Of a DNA stretch of 64,000 nucleotides, positions 8,205-18,012 are shown piece by piece. A model generated the notes under the pieces. The model searched no databases. It saw only the letters and a list, made by a program, of their open reading frames with translations, and was not told the origin of the DNA. Source of the stretch: Terriglobia bacterium (GTDB lineage Bacteria; Acidobacteriota; Terriglobia; Acidiferrales; UBA7541); the NCBI GenBank assembly GCA_020073605.1, contig JAIQEW010000018.1, positions 26,102 to 90,101 on the forward strand, read 5' to 3'. The position numbers and the translations under genes were made by a program. Positions within the stretch are counted from its first letter, which is position 1. Each line of letters begins with the position of its first letter.

Positions 8205-8795
8205 TCAGTCCTGCGTATTCCGCGAATCCACCCAAACGCGGACCTTTTCGCTCGAGTCCTGCACAGTAACCAACAAGACGTCACCTGCATCACTCAAGGC
8301 CCGCAGTGCGGCCGCAATGTCCAATTCGTCGTTCTTCGCGGTGGAAAAGAGCGCGTCGACGACCTTGAGAGGAACTGTCACGTCAACCCTTTGCTGCTTG
8401 TTCTTTTTGTCGATCACATGAACGATGATATTTCCGTTCGCCTTGGCTACGCGGACATCCGAATCCTTGTCCTTCACGGTGACGAACTCGTTGTCTGGGG
8501 CGGTCCGCACCGCATCCAGCAGCGCCCGAACGTCCACACCGTTCATTTCCGCGTTGTGAATCGAGACCTTGCCGTAGTGCAGGTCGTGATTGTTGATAGC
8601 CGGCAGAATCTTCTCAGCCATCGAGAGCGGCACGTTGACATTGACGCTCCCGCCCCTCGTCGGATCCTCGACGTTCACGTGCAGGTACTTTTCCGCAGGT
8701 GCCGCCATCGCAGAGCCCACCAGGGCCATCATTCCCGCCGCGAGCATACAGAGCACCGTCGCGATTCGCGTTCGCCTTCGCATGGTTTCTCTCAT
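8205..8795 (-). CDS. Exported protein made of two copies of a beta-alpha-beta unit
   Basis: A 196-aa protein with a signal peptide (about residues 1-32, cleavage near AMAAPA). The mature part has two copies of one unit: copy 1 runs from YLHVNVED (37) through VNVNVPLS to EFVTVKDKDSDVRVAKANG (121), copy 2 from IIVHVIDK (123) through VDVTVPLK to LLVTVQDSSEKVRVWVDS (191). Shared features are V-x-V-x-VPL, a helix rich in Ala/Leu after an Asp (DVRALLDAV; DIAAALRAL) and VTV-x-D-x4-VRV. GGAGGAGG lies about 10 nt before the start. It is followed by a shorter paralog. The role is unknown, perhaps an envelope stress or adhesive component. Confidence 0.78.
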   Translation of the reverse strand: MRETMRRRTRIATVLCMLAAGMMALVGSAMAAPAEKYLHVNVEDPTRGGSVNVNVPLSMAEKILPAINNHDLHYGKVSIHNAEMNGVDVRALLDAVRTAPDNEFVTVKDKDSDVRVAKANGNIIVHVIDKKNKQQRVDVTVPLKVVDALFSTAKNDELDIAAALRALSDAGDVLLVTVQDSSEKVRVWVDSRNTQD

Positions 8796-8988
8796 CTTGT
8801 GTGGGCCTCCTCCGCCCGTCTTGTAAAGAAGTACGGAGTGAGCGCTCGAAATGTTCCTTGGAATTCGAGCGGCATAGCTGGTCTTTGCCGCAAGCCGGTA
8901 CGGCGAGCAGCACGGGCGATGGGTATTGGTACGGGTAGAAAAAGCGAGGATGAGGACTGTGCCCGCCGCCGGGCGACACTTGCAACTG

Positions 8989-10378
8989 CTAGTGAAGATC
9001 GCTGTATACGATGCGACCGCCCACCACCGTGAGCACGGATTTTAACTGCTTGATCTCTTCATCCGAGACTCTCTTAGGATCGAAATAGTTGTCGCTCAGG
9101 ACGGCCAGATCGCCGAGTTTGCCCGTTTCGATCGACCCCAGCTCGTTCTCCTCGTGGAAGAACCAGCCGTTGTCCGCCGTGTACATGCGGAGAGCTTGTT
9201 CGCGCGTCACCTGCTCGCCCGAATTGATCAGCACGCCGGTGCAGTCTTTGCCGGTCACCATGTAATAGATCTCGAACCAGGGATCGAGCACGGAAATGTC
9301 GCCCGCGTCCGAGCCCGCGCCGACGTGGATCCCGCTCGCGAGGATGGTGCGATAGGGCGGACCCGCTGGTTGTCCGGCAGGCGTGCCCTGGCTGCCCTGA
9401 AGATATCTCCAGCCATGGAGTGCCATGCCTACGCCGATCGCTTTCATGGACTGGAGCGCCTGCGGGTAGCAGGCGTTCGGTCAAGATAGGCAGGGCCATC
9501 GTTTTGTCCATCGAGATCATGAAAAGCCGAACGCGCTCGTCGAGCTTGTGCTGGTGGTCGAGCGCGAGAATCTGGTCGTAGACGGTCCAGGGGTTGGCGC
9601 TAGCAATGCCGGGAAACGTAAAGCTGTCCCGCAAATCGGGGCTGTCAGGGTCATTGAAAACGCCCATATCCGCGCTGGTCGTAAGACCGTAACGCAGCAC
9701 ATACGCCTGCGCGTCCTCGGCGCTGCGAATCCTGTCCTCGGGAGTCTGCATCTTGCGCAGAGCACTTAGCGCGGCATTGGCGGCGGGGCCTTCCAAAGCG
9801 CCTGTGGCGGGGTTAACGGTGATGCCCTTGCTTTCGAAGAACTTCTTCCCCGCGCTGTTGGTGACCGCGGGACCGAACGTGGCGAAGAATACGGGATGAT
9901 CCGGCACCGCCTGATCCAATTCCGGCAGCGTCGGCATCCGGTTTTCCGCGAAGAGCCGGGGAGTCCAGTCGCCAATCGCGGTTACCCAGGCGCCGGCGGG
10001 GACCGTTCGGGCTCGCTCCTTGAGCAATGCCATCGCTTGCGGGATGCTGGTGGCAGTCTCAACCATCACGTTATAGCCGGGACGCTGGCTGAACAGCACG
10101 AAATGGTTGTGATTGTCGATTAGACCCGGGACGACGACGCGCCCGTGTAGATCGATCACTCTCGTGCACGGATTCACTTTGCGATTTCGCAGCGGACCGA
10201 TATACGCGAAGCGTCCCTGCTGAATGGTCACTTCGCTAACGACGCGATCCTGCGGATCCAACGTGTGAATCTTGCCGTTGACGAGGCGCAGGTCGCGTGA
10301 CCAGGAGCAGGCGTCCTGGCCCGCGGCGGGAACCGCCGTCGCCAGCACAGCCAGGAACATCAGTACTGGGAATCGCAT
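8989..10378 (-). pseudogene. Amidohydrolase (YtcJ-like), internally deleted and frameshifted
   Basis: The intact N-terminal part begins at ATG 10378 (GGAGGAAGC just upstream; signal peptide; metal-binding HxH in GLIDNHNHF) and reads as an amidohydrolase family 3 protein to about position 9485. From there the frame turns to noise, while the adjacent frame (about 9480 to 8989) carries a normal C-terminal part: LQSMKAIGVGMALHGWRYLQG-like start, then GIHVGAGSDAG, YYMVTGK, an AL-RMYTADNGW segment and VLTVVGGRIVYSD. The two parts sum to about 460 residues, against roughly 550-600 for the family. The central metal/substrate region, including the usual HxxGD segment, is missing. So this is a deletion plus frame change, probably inactive. 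Confidence 0.8.
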
Positions 10379-10691
10379 TTTGCTTCCTCCGGAAATTTCG
10401 TAATGGTTTCTGTTCACCGATCAGCGAAACAGACTGTGCTGCCATAATCGCCGAGTCATACTACTCCACACGCTCATTTTTGGCGATTGTACGGGCTTCT
10501 GGATTTGTAAGTCCCGATGAGTCGGATTACCGGACATCTCCCTTACGAGTACTCCACTCGTCCGGATAGCGCGCTCACCAGGACTTAGGGGATTAGTTCC
10601 CACTGGCCGACCATCCACCCGGAATGGGCCGGTCCTGAACGCCATCCGTTGGGCTGGCTACTCCCAGCACAATGCGATACGCTTCCCGTCG
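10379..10691. other. Divergent intergenic stretch with one hairpin
   Basis: 313 nt between the divergent amidohydrolase remnant and the BBP7 gene. The only structure I see is a stem-loop ACGAGT-ACTCC-ACTCGT at 10545-10561, flanked by CCGGA/TCCGG at 10530-10534 and 10561-10565. No gene is supported here. Confidence 0.45.
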
Positions 10692-11951
10692 ATGCTTGAA
10701 CACTTGCTCAAACCCGCCTTCGCAAAATCAATTGGCAATCGAGCAGCGGGAAGCCGCCGCGCTCCAAATTCCGCAGGCTTGCGGCGCAGAAGAAGCTGGC
10801 CGCGCCCGTGCCTCCTCATGCTCATCGCCACGCTGGCTGTTTCCCCTTGCCGGGCGGGCGATCCGCCCTCTCCCGCCCAAAATGCCAAGGATGCCGATCC
10901 CGCCGACGCGCAGCGCTTCTGGGTGCAGACCGATTATCTCCTTCGCTGGACACGCGGCAACTCACTGCCGCCGCTGGTCACTGCAAGCCCCGCAGGGACC
11001 GCACGCAACCTCGCAGGAGTCCTGCCCGGCGCGCAAATCCTGTTTGGCGGCAGCAATGTTGATGGCGAGGGACGTCACGGCGCGCGGCTGGCGTTCGGCT
11101 ACTGGCTCCAGCACGACCGGCGCTACGCCATCGAAGTCAGCGTGGATTGGCTCGGGGACAACGGCGGGACGCATTTCGCGGCAAGCTCGAGCGGCGCATC
11201 ATTCCTCGCACGGCCGTTCTTTGACGCAAACCTCGACGCGCCGAGCGCTCTCCTGGTATCTGCTCCCGGAGTGTTTTCCGGGGCAGTGTCGTCCTCCACG
11301 TTCACGCAAGCCCTCTCCGCCTCCGCCGGCCTGCGCAAGAACTGGCGCCAAACCGGCCGCTGGCGAATTGACCTGCTGGGCGGATATCGCTACTTCCAAT
11401 ATCGAGAAACGCTGAAGGTTCAGCAAAGCTCCACCGTCATCGGCGGCCAGCTTCCCCTGGGCACCACGATCTCCGGCGCCGATGATTTCAACGCGAAGAA
11501 CGATTTTCACGGGGGCGAAGCGGGCCTGGCCGCCGAATGGCATCGCGACCGCTGGTCGGCTAGCATGACGCCCAAGGTCGCCCTCGGCGTGGTACACAAA
11601 CTTTCGCGGATCAACGGTGACACCGCTATCGACGGAGGCGCCCCCCTCGTCGGAGACCTTCTCGCGCTCTCCAGCAACATTGGAAGCCGCTCGGAAAATT
11701 CCTTTGCCGCGCTCCCCGAAGCGCGCCTCGTCGGACGCTACGATGTGTCCCGGCATCTCGGTTTTACGCTTGGCTATACCGTTCGGTATCTCAGCAGTGT
11801 GCTCCGCACCAGCGGCCAGATTGATCTCACCGTCAATCCCAATCTCTTGCCCCCCGGAGTTGGTGGCGGCCCGGCGAGGCCGCAGCCGCAAATGAATACC
11901 AGTGGTTTGTGGTCCCACGGCCTCAATGCCGGCCTCGAATTCCGGTTCTGA
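10692..11951 (+). CDS. BBP7-family outer-membrane beta-barrel protein
   Basis: A 419-aa exported protein. After an Arg-rich n-region and a hydrophobic core (LLMLIATLAVSPCRA) the mature part opens FWVQTDYLLRWTRGNSLPPLV, then TASPAGTARNLAGVLPGAQILFGG and ARLAFGYWL. This is the opening signature of BBP7 (DUF1551) barrel proteins of Planctomycetes and Acidobacteria. Later strands alternate and the chain ends in LNAGLEFRF, a typical C-terminal Phe beta-signal. ATG 10692 gives an unusually long n-region. An in-frame ATG at 10818 would leave almost no n-region and neither has a clear Shine-Dalgarno, so the start is uncertain. Ligand unknown. Confidence 0.8.
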   Translation: MLEHLLKPAFAKSIGNRAAGSRRAPNSAGLRRRRSWPRPCLLMLIATLAVSPCRAGDPPSPAQNAKDADPADAQRFWVQTDYLLRWTRGNSLPPLVTASPAGTARNLAGVLPGAQILFGGSNVDGEGRHGARLAFGYWLQHDRRYAIEVSVDWLGDNGGTHFAASSSGASFLARPFFDANLDAPSALLVSAPGVFSGAVSSSTFTQALSASAGLRKNWRQTGRWRIDLLGGYRYFQYRETLKVQQSSTVIGGQLPLGTTISGADDFNAKNDFHGGEAGLAAEWHRDRWSASMTPKVALGVVHKLSRINGDTAIDGGAPLVGDLLALSSNIGSRSENSFAALPEARLVGRYDVSRHLGFTLGYTVRYLSSVLRTSGQIDLTVNPNLLPPGVGGGPARPQPQMNTSGLWSHGLNAGLEFRF

Positions 11952-12028
11952 ATCGCGCTTCTGTTTGTGATTCCGCGCGCAGCGAGAGGCGGATTTACTC
12001 CAAGACAGGGGGCATCCAACCGGTTCCC

Positions 12029-13030
12029 CTACCGAAGAGTTCGAATCACGCTGTCCGTGAATTCCGCCGTCGTTGCCGTGCCGCCCACGTCGCGCGTGAG
12101 AGATTTTCCTTCCCGATAGACCTTGTGCAGCGCGTCTTCGACCTTTCGAGCCGCGTCTAGTTCGCCGATGTGGTCGAGCATCATGATTGCACTCATGAGC
12201 AGGGCCGTGGGGTTGGCGATGCCTTTTCCGGCGATGTCCGGCGCGGTGCCGTGGACCGCTTCAAACAGCGCCACGGTCTCGCCGATGTTGCCGCTCGGGA
12301 CGACGCCGAGGCCCCCGACGAGTCCCGCGGCGAGGTCGCTCATGATGTCGCCGTAGAGATTGGTAAGCAGCAGCATGTCGAACTGATGGGGATTCAGCAC
12401 CATCTGCATGCAGGCGTTGTCGATGATGAGTTCCTTGTACTCGATCTCCGGGTACTCGGGCGCGACCTTGCGGATCGAATTGAGGAACAGGCCGTCGGAC
12501 AACTTCATGATGTTTGCTTTGTGAATCGCGTGGATTTTCTTGCGCGAGTGCTTGCGGGCGTACTCAAAGGCAAAGCGCGCGATGCGAGTGGAAGCGCGCT
12601 CGGTGATGATCTTCAGGCTCTCGACCACGCCCGGCACGACCTCATGCTCGAGCCCGGCGTAGAGGTCTTCCGTGTTCTCGCGGATCAGAACCACATCCAC
12701 GTCCTGATAGCGCGACTGGACGCCCAGGAGGTTCTTCACGGGACGCACGTTGGCGTAGAGGTCGAGCGCCTTGCGCAGGCCCACGTTGATGCTGGGGGGG
12801 CCGGCCGCCACCGCAGTCATGAGAGGGCCTTTGAGAGCCACCCGATTCTTCCGGATGGAGGTGAGCGCGGCGGATTGCGTGAGGTCGGAGCCGCGGCGGT
12901 CGATATCGCCGCGCGCGGAGGTCTCTTCCCATTCAATCGCAACGCCCGCAGCTTCGATGATTTTCTGAACTGCTCTGGAGACTTCTGGTCCTATCCCGTC
13001 GCCGGGAATCAATGTGATGGTATGTTTCAT
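12029..13030 (-). CDS. Isocitrate dehydrogenase, NAD-type
   Basis: A 333-aa beta-decarboxylating dehydrogenase. Motifs: GDGIGPE at 10-16; substrate serine and arginines in PSINVGLRK (79-87) and NVRPVKN (94-100); [10 protein letters not shown] at 117-126; catalytic Lys171 in HKANIMK; metal aspartates in [13 protein letters not shown] (224-236); HGTAPDIAG at 260-268. The Asp-Ile pair in that last motif, in place of Lys-Tyr, is the established NAD signature for this superfamily. ENTEDLYAG fits isocitrate rather than isopropylmalate. It stands apart from leucine genes and is distinct from the NADP-type enzyme at 21.3-22.7 kb. Homoisocitrate dehydrogenase is a less likely alternative. Confidence 0.85.
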   Translation of the reverse strand: MKHTITLIPGDGIGPEVSRAVQKIIEAAGVAIEWEETSARGDIDRRGSDLTQSAALTSIRKNRVALKGPLMTAVAAGPPSINVGLRKALDLYANVRPVKNLLGVQSRYQDVDVVLIRENTEDLYAGLEHEVVPGVVESLKIITERASTRIARFAFEYARKHSRKKIHAIHKANIMKLSDGLFLNSIRKVAPEYPEIEYKELIIDNACMQMVLNPHQFDMLLLTNLYGDIMSDLAAGLVGGLGVVPSGNIGETVALFEAVHGTAPDIAGKGIANPTALLMSAIMMLDHIGELDAARKVEDALHKVYREGKSLTRDVGGTATTAEFTDSVIRTLR

Positions 13031-13295
13031 GGTGACTTAAGCAGTGTATACGGATTCGGCTTCCGGCCAAACCCTCCTGACCTGCCCGGAGTTTCGCTTT
13101 TATTACTGCCCGCAGAGTATGGTGTGAAGAGGAATTCCCGATAGGGAGGTTGTCCCACCAGCGATTCGGGAGACCTCGCGGAGATTTGCGATCCGAGCCG
13201 GCGGCGCATCGAACAAGTTGAGGGACGGTGGAGAAATCGAAAACGTGCGCTACGTGCCGGGCGGCAGGGAAGTAGGAGGAGCGTTGCGGATCAAC

Positions 13296-14996
13296 ATGGT
13301 CCATAGGTTCGCGGTCGCAGTTCTGGCCGCTTTGATGCTCGGAATAATGTCCCTTGCCGAAGCACCATCGATGGGGATGGCGGGCGCGACCGCAAATGCG
13401 TCCGCGCAGAAGCTTTCGCCCGAAGGGGAATCCGTCTTACGCAAGATCGTCGACAGCGCGCACGATACAGACTTGCGCTGGCCCGACTTCCCGCTGTATC
13501 GGGACGAAGTCAGCATGCTCTATGAGGAATCCGAATACGCACTAGTGTGGATTCGTGACGGGCGACCGACGCCCCAGGCCCTGGCTATTAGCGGGCTTCT
13601 GAGAGACGCGGATGAGAAGGGCCTGGTGGCCGAGGATTACGACGGGCCGCAATGGGAGGCACGCCTGGCCAGGCTGCAGCAGCCCTCCTCCGATCCCGAC
13701 CTGGCGCGCTTCGATGCCGCATTGACGGTCTCGGCGATGCGTTACATCCGCGCGATGCAAATCGGCCGTGTGAACCCCAAGCAGCTCGGTTTTGAGCTGG
13801 ACGTCGAGGGCCGCGAGTACGACCTCTCTGAGTTTCTGAGGACGAAAGTAGTGAACGCCAGCGATCCGGTGGCGGCGATCAATGAGGTGGAGTCACCCTT
13901 CCTCGGTTACCGCAGGGCGCTCGATGCGCTGAGGACTTACAGGCAAAAGGCGAGCCAGGACGATGGCGAAAAACTTCCAAGCGTAACGAATCCGGTGGTG
14001 GCGGGCGAAAGTTATCCTGGCGTGCCGAGGCTCATTCGCTTGTTGCGACTGTTAGGCGACCTGCCAGCCAGTGCGCCAGTCTTTCCCGACTCCAAGGTGT
14101 ATGGAGGCCCGCTGGTAACTGCAGTGAAGGCCTTCCAGGGAACACATGGGCTGAATCCAAATGGGCATCTGGATGCAAAGACGGTCGAAGAGCTGAACAC
14201 GCCCCTGAGCGCGCGCGTGCGGCAGATCGAATTGACGCTGGAGCGCTGGCGTTGGCTGCCGCACGCGCTTTCATCGCCTCCCGTAGTGATCAACCTGCCT
14301 GAATTTCGCCTGCGCGCCATGGACGAGCAGGGCCGGGAGGCCTTACAAAGGGCTGTAATTGTGGGAAAGGCCTACGAGCATCAGTCGCCGGTTTTGATGG
14401 CGGACATGAAGTACGTGGTCTTCCGGCCCTACTGGGAGGTGCCTGCCGGCATCCTGCAAAATGAAATCGTCCCGCGAATCGAAAAGGACCGGAACTACAT
14501 CTCCGCGAAAAACTTCGAGGTTGTGACTCAAGACGGGAATCTGGTGACCGATGGTCCGATCAGCGATGAGGTGCTGGCGCGGTTGAAGGCCAGTGAGCTG
14601 CGCGTGCGGCAAAAGCCGGGCCCGACCAACTCCCTTGGCCTGGTCAAACTGATCTTTCCCAACGAAGACAACGTGTACATGCATGGAACGGACGCGCCCG
14701 GATTGTTTTCCCAATTTCGCCGCGACTTCAGCCACGGTTGCATTCGCGTGCAGAATCCCGGTGAACTGGCGGCCTGGGCTTTGCGCGACAATCCGGGATG
14801 GAGCCTGGAGCGGGTCGAGGAAACAATGAACGGGAGCAAGGACGACGTGCGAGTGAACCTGGCTCACCCGATTCCCGTGCTGATCATTTACGGCACGGCA
14901 GCGGTTGACGAAGAGGGACGGACGCACTTCTTCGAAGACATCTACGGCTACGACGTTGTCCTGGAGAAAGCCCTGGCGATGGTTCCGTATCCCTGA
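13296..14996 (+). CDS. L,D-transpeptidase of the YcbB/LdtD type
   Basis: A 566-aa exported enzyme that forms 3-3 (mDAP-mDAP) crosslinks in peptidoglycan. Order: signal/anchor (about 1-25), an N-terminal scaffold region with YcbB-like sequence (ALVWIRDGRPTPQA; AMRYIRAMQIGRVNP), a peptidoglycan-binding domain (VKAFQGTHGLNPNGHLDAKT), and a YkuD catalytic domain. The catalytic motif is complete: YMHGTD, then SHGCIRV with nucleophile Cys482. The capping arrangement and length match LdtD-type enzymes. ATG 13296 gives a good signal peptide; AGGAGGA lies 15 nt before it, somewhat far. It converges, 15 nt apart, on a MepK-like endopeptidase gene that would cleave the same bonds. Confidence 0.9.
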   Translation: MVHRFAVAVLAALMLGIMSLAEAPSMGMAGATANASAQKLSPEGESVLRKIVDSAHDTDLRWPDFPLYRDEVSMLYEESEYALVWIRDGRPTPQALAISGLLRDADEKGLVAEDYDGPQWEARLARLQQPSSDPDLARFDAALTVSAMRYIRAMQIGRVNPKQLGFELDVEGREYDLSEFLRTKVVNASDPVAAINEVESPFLGYRRALDALRTYRQKASQDDGEKLPSVTNPVVAGESYPGVPRLIRLLRLLGDLPASAPVFPDSKVYGGPLVTAVKAFQGTHGLNPNGHLDAKTVEELNTPLSARVRQIELTLERWRWLPHALSSPPVVINLPEFRLRAMDEQGREALQRAVIVGKAYEHQSPVLMADMKYVVFRPYWEVPAGILQNEIVPRIEKDRNYISAKNFEVVTQDGNLVTDGPISDEVLARLKASELRVRQKPGPTNSLGLVKLIFPNEDNVYMHGTDAPGLFSQFRRDFSHGCIRVQNPGELAAWALRDNPGWSLERVEETMNGSKDDVRVNLAHPIPVLIIYGTAAVDEEGRTHFFEDIYGYDVVLEKALAMVPYP

Positions 14997-15011
14997 TCCG
15001 AAAGCGCTTTA

Positions 15012-15572
15012 CTACCAGCGCCGAACGCGGCCCACGTCGACGTGAACGAAGTCTGAAGCGAGGTAGTATCCGACTCCGCCGCGATGCAAACCCAACGCAG
15101 CATCGCGCAGTGTTGCAGTGGGAACGCCCGGCAAGCGGATGTCGATGGCCATCGCTTCCATATGGAGACTATGGAGGGCCACGCCGTGCCCGTGCGTCCT
15201 CAGGAAATTGTTGCTCCAGGGCGTGCGATAGCCGCAGACGACGTCGATTTCGGCATCGGGTTCGCCCACTTTGGCAGTGAGATCGTGCAGCAAATCAAAG
15301 AGCCGGGGATCGTAGTGGTGAACTGCACCCGTTCGATGATCGCGGAGGAAATGGTCAAGCTCATCCAGCGCCGAGGGGACGTAACTCTCGCCCACGCGAT
15401 AAACGATATCGAGGTGTTCACCGGTATGCGTGTGGAAGAATCGGAGGTGGTATTGGAGCGCGGGCATGCCCGGCGCCACTTCTGTCCGTGCGGGAATAAC
15501 GCCCAAGAACACCAGCAGGCACAGACTGACCGCTCCGCGGCTTGCATTTGAGAAGATCTTCCGCATATCCAT
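15012..15572 (-). CDS. MepK/YcbK-like murein endopeptidase (DUF882, M15 family)
   Basis: A 186-aa exported zinc metallopeptidase. Zinc ligands: His137 and Asp144 in SLHMEAMAIDIRLPG and His177 in DFVHVDVG, with the family's CGYRTPWSNN at 113-122 and RGGVGYY at 164-170. In E. coli, MepK (YcbK) preferentially cleaves 3-3 crosslinks made by L,D-transpeptidases and is encoded beside ldtD (ycbB). Here the same two partners face each other. The signal peptide covers about residues 1-30. Two close ATG codons (15572 and 15566) are both plausible starts; GGGAG spacing favours the first. Confidence 0.88.
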   Translation of the reverse strand: MDMRKIFSNASRGAVSLCLLVFLGVIPARTEVAPGMPALQYHLRFFHTHTGEHLDIVYRVGESYVPSALDELDHFLRDHRTGAVHHYDPRLFDLLHDLTAKVGEPDAEIDVVCGYRTPWSNNFLRTHGHGVALHSLHMEAMAIDIRLPGVPTATLRDAALGLHRGGVGYYLASDFVHVDVGRVRRW

Positions 15573-15696
15573 CCTTTTGTGCTCCCGTCAGACTAGCGGA
15601 GAAGTAGCGCTGTGTCCACAGTACTCGCAGGCAAATTGCATCCGGAGTCTACGTTCGTTCTTTCCTATGCCGATGGGCTGGCATGAGAGATCGGGC

Positions 15697-17784
15697 CTAT
15701 TGGCTCGGATCGCGCTGCGGCGGAGGGCCGGTGACGGACCTGGGCGAAGACACCTGTGGAGCACCGAGCGGCTGAGATCGCGGGCCGTAGTGCGGCACCG
15801 GGCGGTCCAGTTCGTAAGCTCCGAGGTCCGGCGCGCGGCCCGTGAAATCGTCGTTGATCGTCGGAAGCAGGACGCCCGCATCGATAGCGGATGAGCCTGG
15901 CTTGAGGCGAAAATCGAAATCCTCGGGGTTATATAGGCGCTGCGGCTCGGATTTGTCCGGAATTGTGACATTCAGAAAGACATCGTAGTCGAGCAGAACG
16001 CTGTGCTTCTCCTGGCCGGTAGCCTGGCTGTATTCCTTCAGCGATTTGAAATGGCGCGTAACGAGCTGGCCCTGATAGTCCGCTGCTACTTCGAACGGCG
16101 GGGAGCTCCATTCGAAGGCGTCGTCCACATTGGGATTCGGGCGGAAGCCGTTGTAGTCGGAAGTCGAGTAGTTCGTGTAGGTGCGTAGATTGAGGACGGG
16201 GTCGGCCCAACCGTCTCCCAGGATCAGATTGTTCAGGAAATGGACGTTGGATGCCGGGCCCATGAGCCGGCCCTGCCCAAAGAAAGTATTCTGATAGATC
16301 AGGACGCCCGCCGGCGTGTCGATAAGCTTTAACGGCCCGCCCGTGGTCATGTCGTACGCGAGATTTTGGAAGAAATACAACGGACCGCCAAACGTGGGCT
16401 GTGCGCTAAACGCTCCACCGGCCGAATTGAAGCAGCGGTTTCGAAAGACGCGGATGTTGTGGGCGCCGCCATCGGCCTCGATGCAGTTGTCCGCCACGTT
16501 GTAGATGTCGTTGTTATAGAAGTCGATGGAAACAGGAACGCGATCGGGTGTTTCGTTCGGGGTGCCATCGGGATCGCCGTATGTGGCGATGTCGATGCCG
16601 TCGTGCCAGTTGGCGACGTAGTTGTAAGCGACCACGTGGCCCTGGCCATAAATCTTTACGGCGTATTCCGAAGTGATGGGCGCGGGATAGCCGGGATATT
16701 TGGCCCACACCGCCGGCGTCCACCAGCTCTGCAACTTGCTCGGATCGTGCCGCCCGATAAAGACGTTATCCGCGATGTAGAAGTCTTTCGAGCCCGACCA
16801 CTGGTCCTCAACGCCGCGGCCGATATTCTCGAGCCGGGAATGCTTTAGCGTGAAGCCGCTGGCTCCGGCGATGTTCTTGATGCCGAGGAGAAAGGCGACA
16901 TTGGTGTTGCGGACCGTGATGCCTTCGAAATAGTTGTAGTTTCCCGCCATCAAGTTGAAGAGGTTCTGGCAACCGTCGCCATCGAAGATTACCTCGCCGT
17001 CGCCCGCCCCCTTGATGACGATCGGTTTGTCGGGCGTGCCGCTCTGCGTTAGGTAGTAGGTGCCGTCGAACGGAGTGCCATAGGCGGGAATCGTCCGGTC
17101 GAAGCCGCTGTATGTGAACCGGCTGTCTTTGTAGAGTCCGGTGTGCACGAGGATGACGTCGCCCGGCTGAACGCGCGGAGGCATTACATTCGCGTGGTCG
17201 GACTCATCGGAGCCCATGTAATAGGCGGCGAGCAAGCCGGTGAAGGAAGGCTCCTGCTTCGCGCCTTTGTAGCCGAAGGGATAGACGTGATAGACGCGGC
17301 CGCCGATGGCTGGCTGCGGTTCCTTGCGCGTGCGCGCGACCACGGTTCTTTGGGCCTTTCCTTTCACGCCATCGGGATCGGAAAGAACGAAACGGCATTC
17401 GTATTCAGTGTCGGGTTCCAGATTCAGGAGGCTGCCGGCAAACATGTTCGGAGCCACGTAGCTGTAATAGTGAGCGGCGCCGTCCCGCGGCGCTCCTCCG
17501 AGTACCTGCTCGCGCTGAAGCCTCAGGAGCGGGAGCGCTTTCCGCCACTCGCGCTCGCCTCTTTTCCGGAAGGTCACGTCCACGCGGGCGTTGCGATTGT
17601 CGTCTCCCGAGATGCGCCATTCAAAGCCCAGCGAGACGAGCGTCGGCGGCTCCGTCACGAACTCCCCCGGAACGACGTGTGTTTGGGCCGGGGAGGGCGC
17701 CGCGAAGACCGCGGCCAGCAGGAGTAGAAAGAGTCCTGCACGCAGGCACTGGGTCGCAGGGATTGGCAGGATAGGACGGCTCAT
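15697..17784 (-). CDS. Secreted right-handed parallel beta-helix protein
   Basis: A 695-aa exported protein. Signal peptide about 1-34; an N-terminal beta-sandwich/fibronectin-like region (about 40-150, ending LEPDTEYECRFVLSDPDG); then a long beta-helix (about 200-600) with repeated short strands such as NYNYFEGITVRNTNVAFLLG, FTLKHSRLENIG, IDFYNNDIYNVADNCIEADGG and VHFLNNLILGDG. The C-terminal part has the PGSSAIDAG and DLGAYE motifs common at the end of such helices. This architecture occurs in polysaccharide lyases and surface proteins. I see no catalytic set that allows a substrate call. It is monocistronic, diverging from the Fe-S carrier gene. Confidence 0.82.
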   Translation of the reverse strand: MSRPILPIPATQCLRAGLFLLLLAAVFAAPSPAQTHVVPGEFVTEPPTLVSLGFEWRISGDDNRNARVDVTFRKRGEREWRKALPLLRLQREQVLGGAPRDGAAHYYSYVAPNMFAGSLLNLEPDTEYECRFVLSDPDGVKGKAQRTVVARTRKEPQPAIGGRVYHVYPFGYKGAKQEPSFTGLLAAYYMGSDESDHANVMPPRVQPGDVILVHTGLYKDSRFTYSGFDRTIPAYGTPFDGTYYLTQSGTPDKPIVIKGAGDGEVIFDGDGCQNLFNLMAGNYNYFEGITVRNTNVAFLLGIKNIAGASGFTLKHSRLENIGRGVEDQWSGSKDFYIADNVFIGRHDPSKLQSWWTPAVWAKYPGYPAPITSEYAVKIYGQGHVVAYNYVANWHDGIDIATYGDPDGTPNETPDRVPVSIDFYNNDIYNVADNCIEADGGAHNIRVFRNRCFNSAGGAFSAQPTFGGPLYFFQNLAYDMTTGGPLKLIDTPAGVLIYQNTFFGQGRLMGPASNVHFLNNLILGDGWADPVLNLRTYTNYSTSDYNGFRPNPNVDDAFEWSSPPFEVAADYQGQLVTRHFKSLKEYSQATGQEKHSVLLDYDVFLNVTIPDKSEPQRLYNPEDFDFRLKPGSSAIDAGVLLPTINDDFTGRAPDLGAYELDRPVPHYGPRSQPLGAPQVSSPRSVTGPPPQRDPSQ

Positions 17785-18012
17785 GTTTCAGCTCGCTCGA
17801 TTCCTTCGCGGACCGCGAATTTACAATCTAGCCACACTTTTGATCGTGAACAGCGCCAACGCTACCTTCGGGCGCCCAATCGTAGCGCCCACGGGCCCTG
17901 TTTGGAACCCTCTTTCTGCCGGCGAAAGATGCTCCAGGTCGAGCCGGGCTCATGTCCGGGTTTCGGCTCCGGTTATCGAAAAACCGAACAGTAACGGCCC
18001 CGCTCCTGGCTG

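Noticed and set aside
10297..10645. Short frames between the amidohydrolase remnant and the BBP7 gene
   Set aside because: No ribosome sites, no motifs, and the DNA is better explained as a divergent promoter region.
12170..13144. A 324-codon open frame on the plus strand opposite the NAD-type isocitrate dehydrogenase
   Set aside because: It is antisense to a gene with all family motifs, has His/Asp/Val/Arg-rich composition typical of antisense frames in high-GC DNA, and shows no motif.
15003..15012. AAAGCGCTTT-like palindrome between the convergent cell-wall genes as a terminator
   Set aside because: Stem too short and no U-run in either direction.
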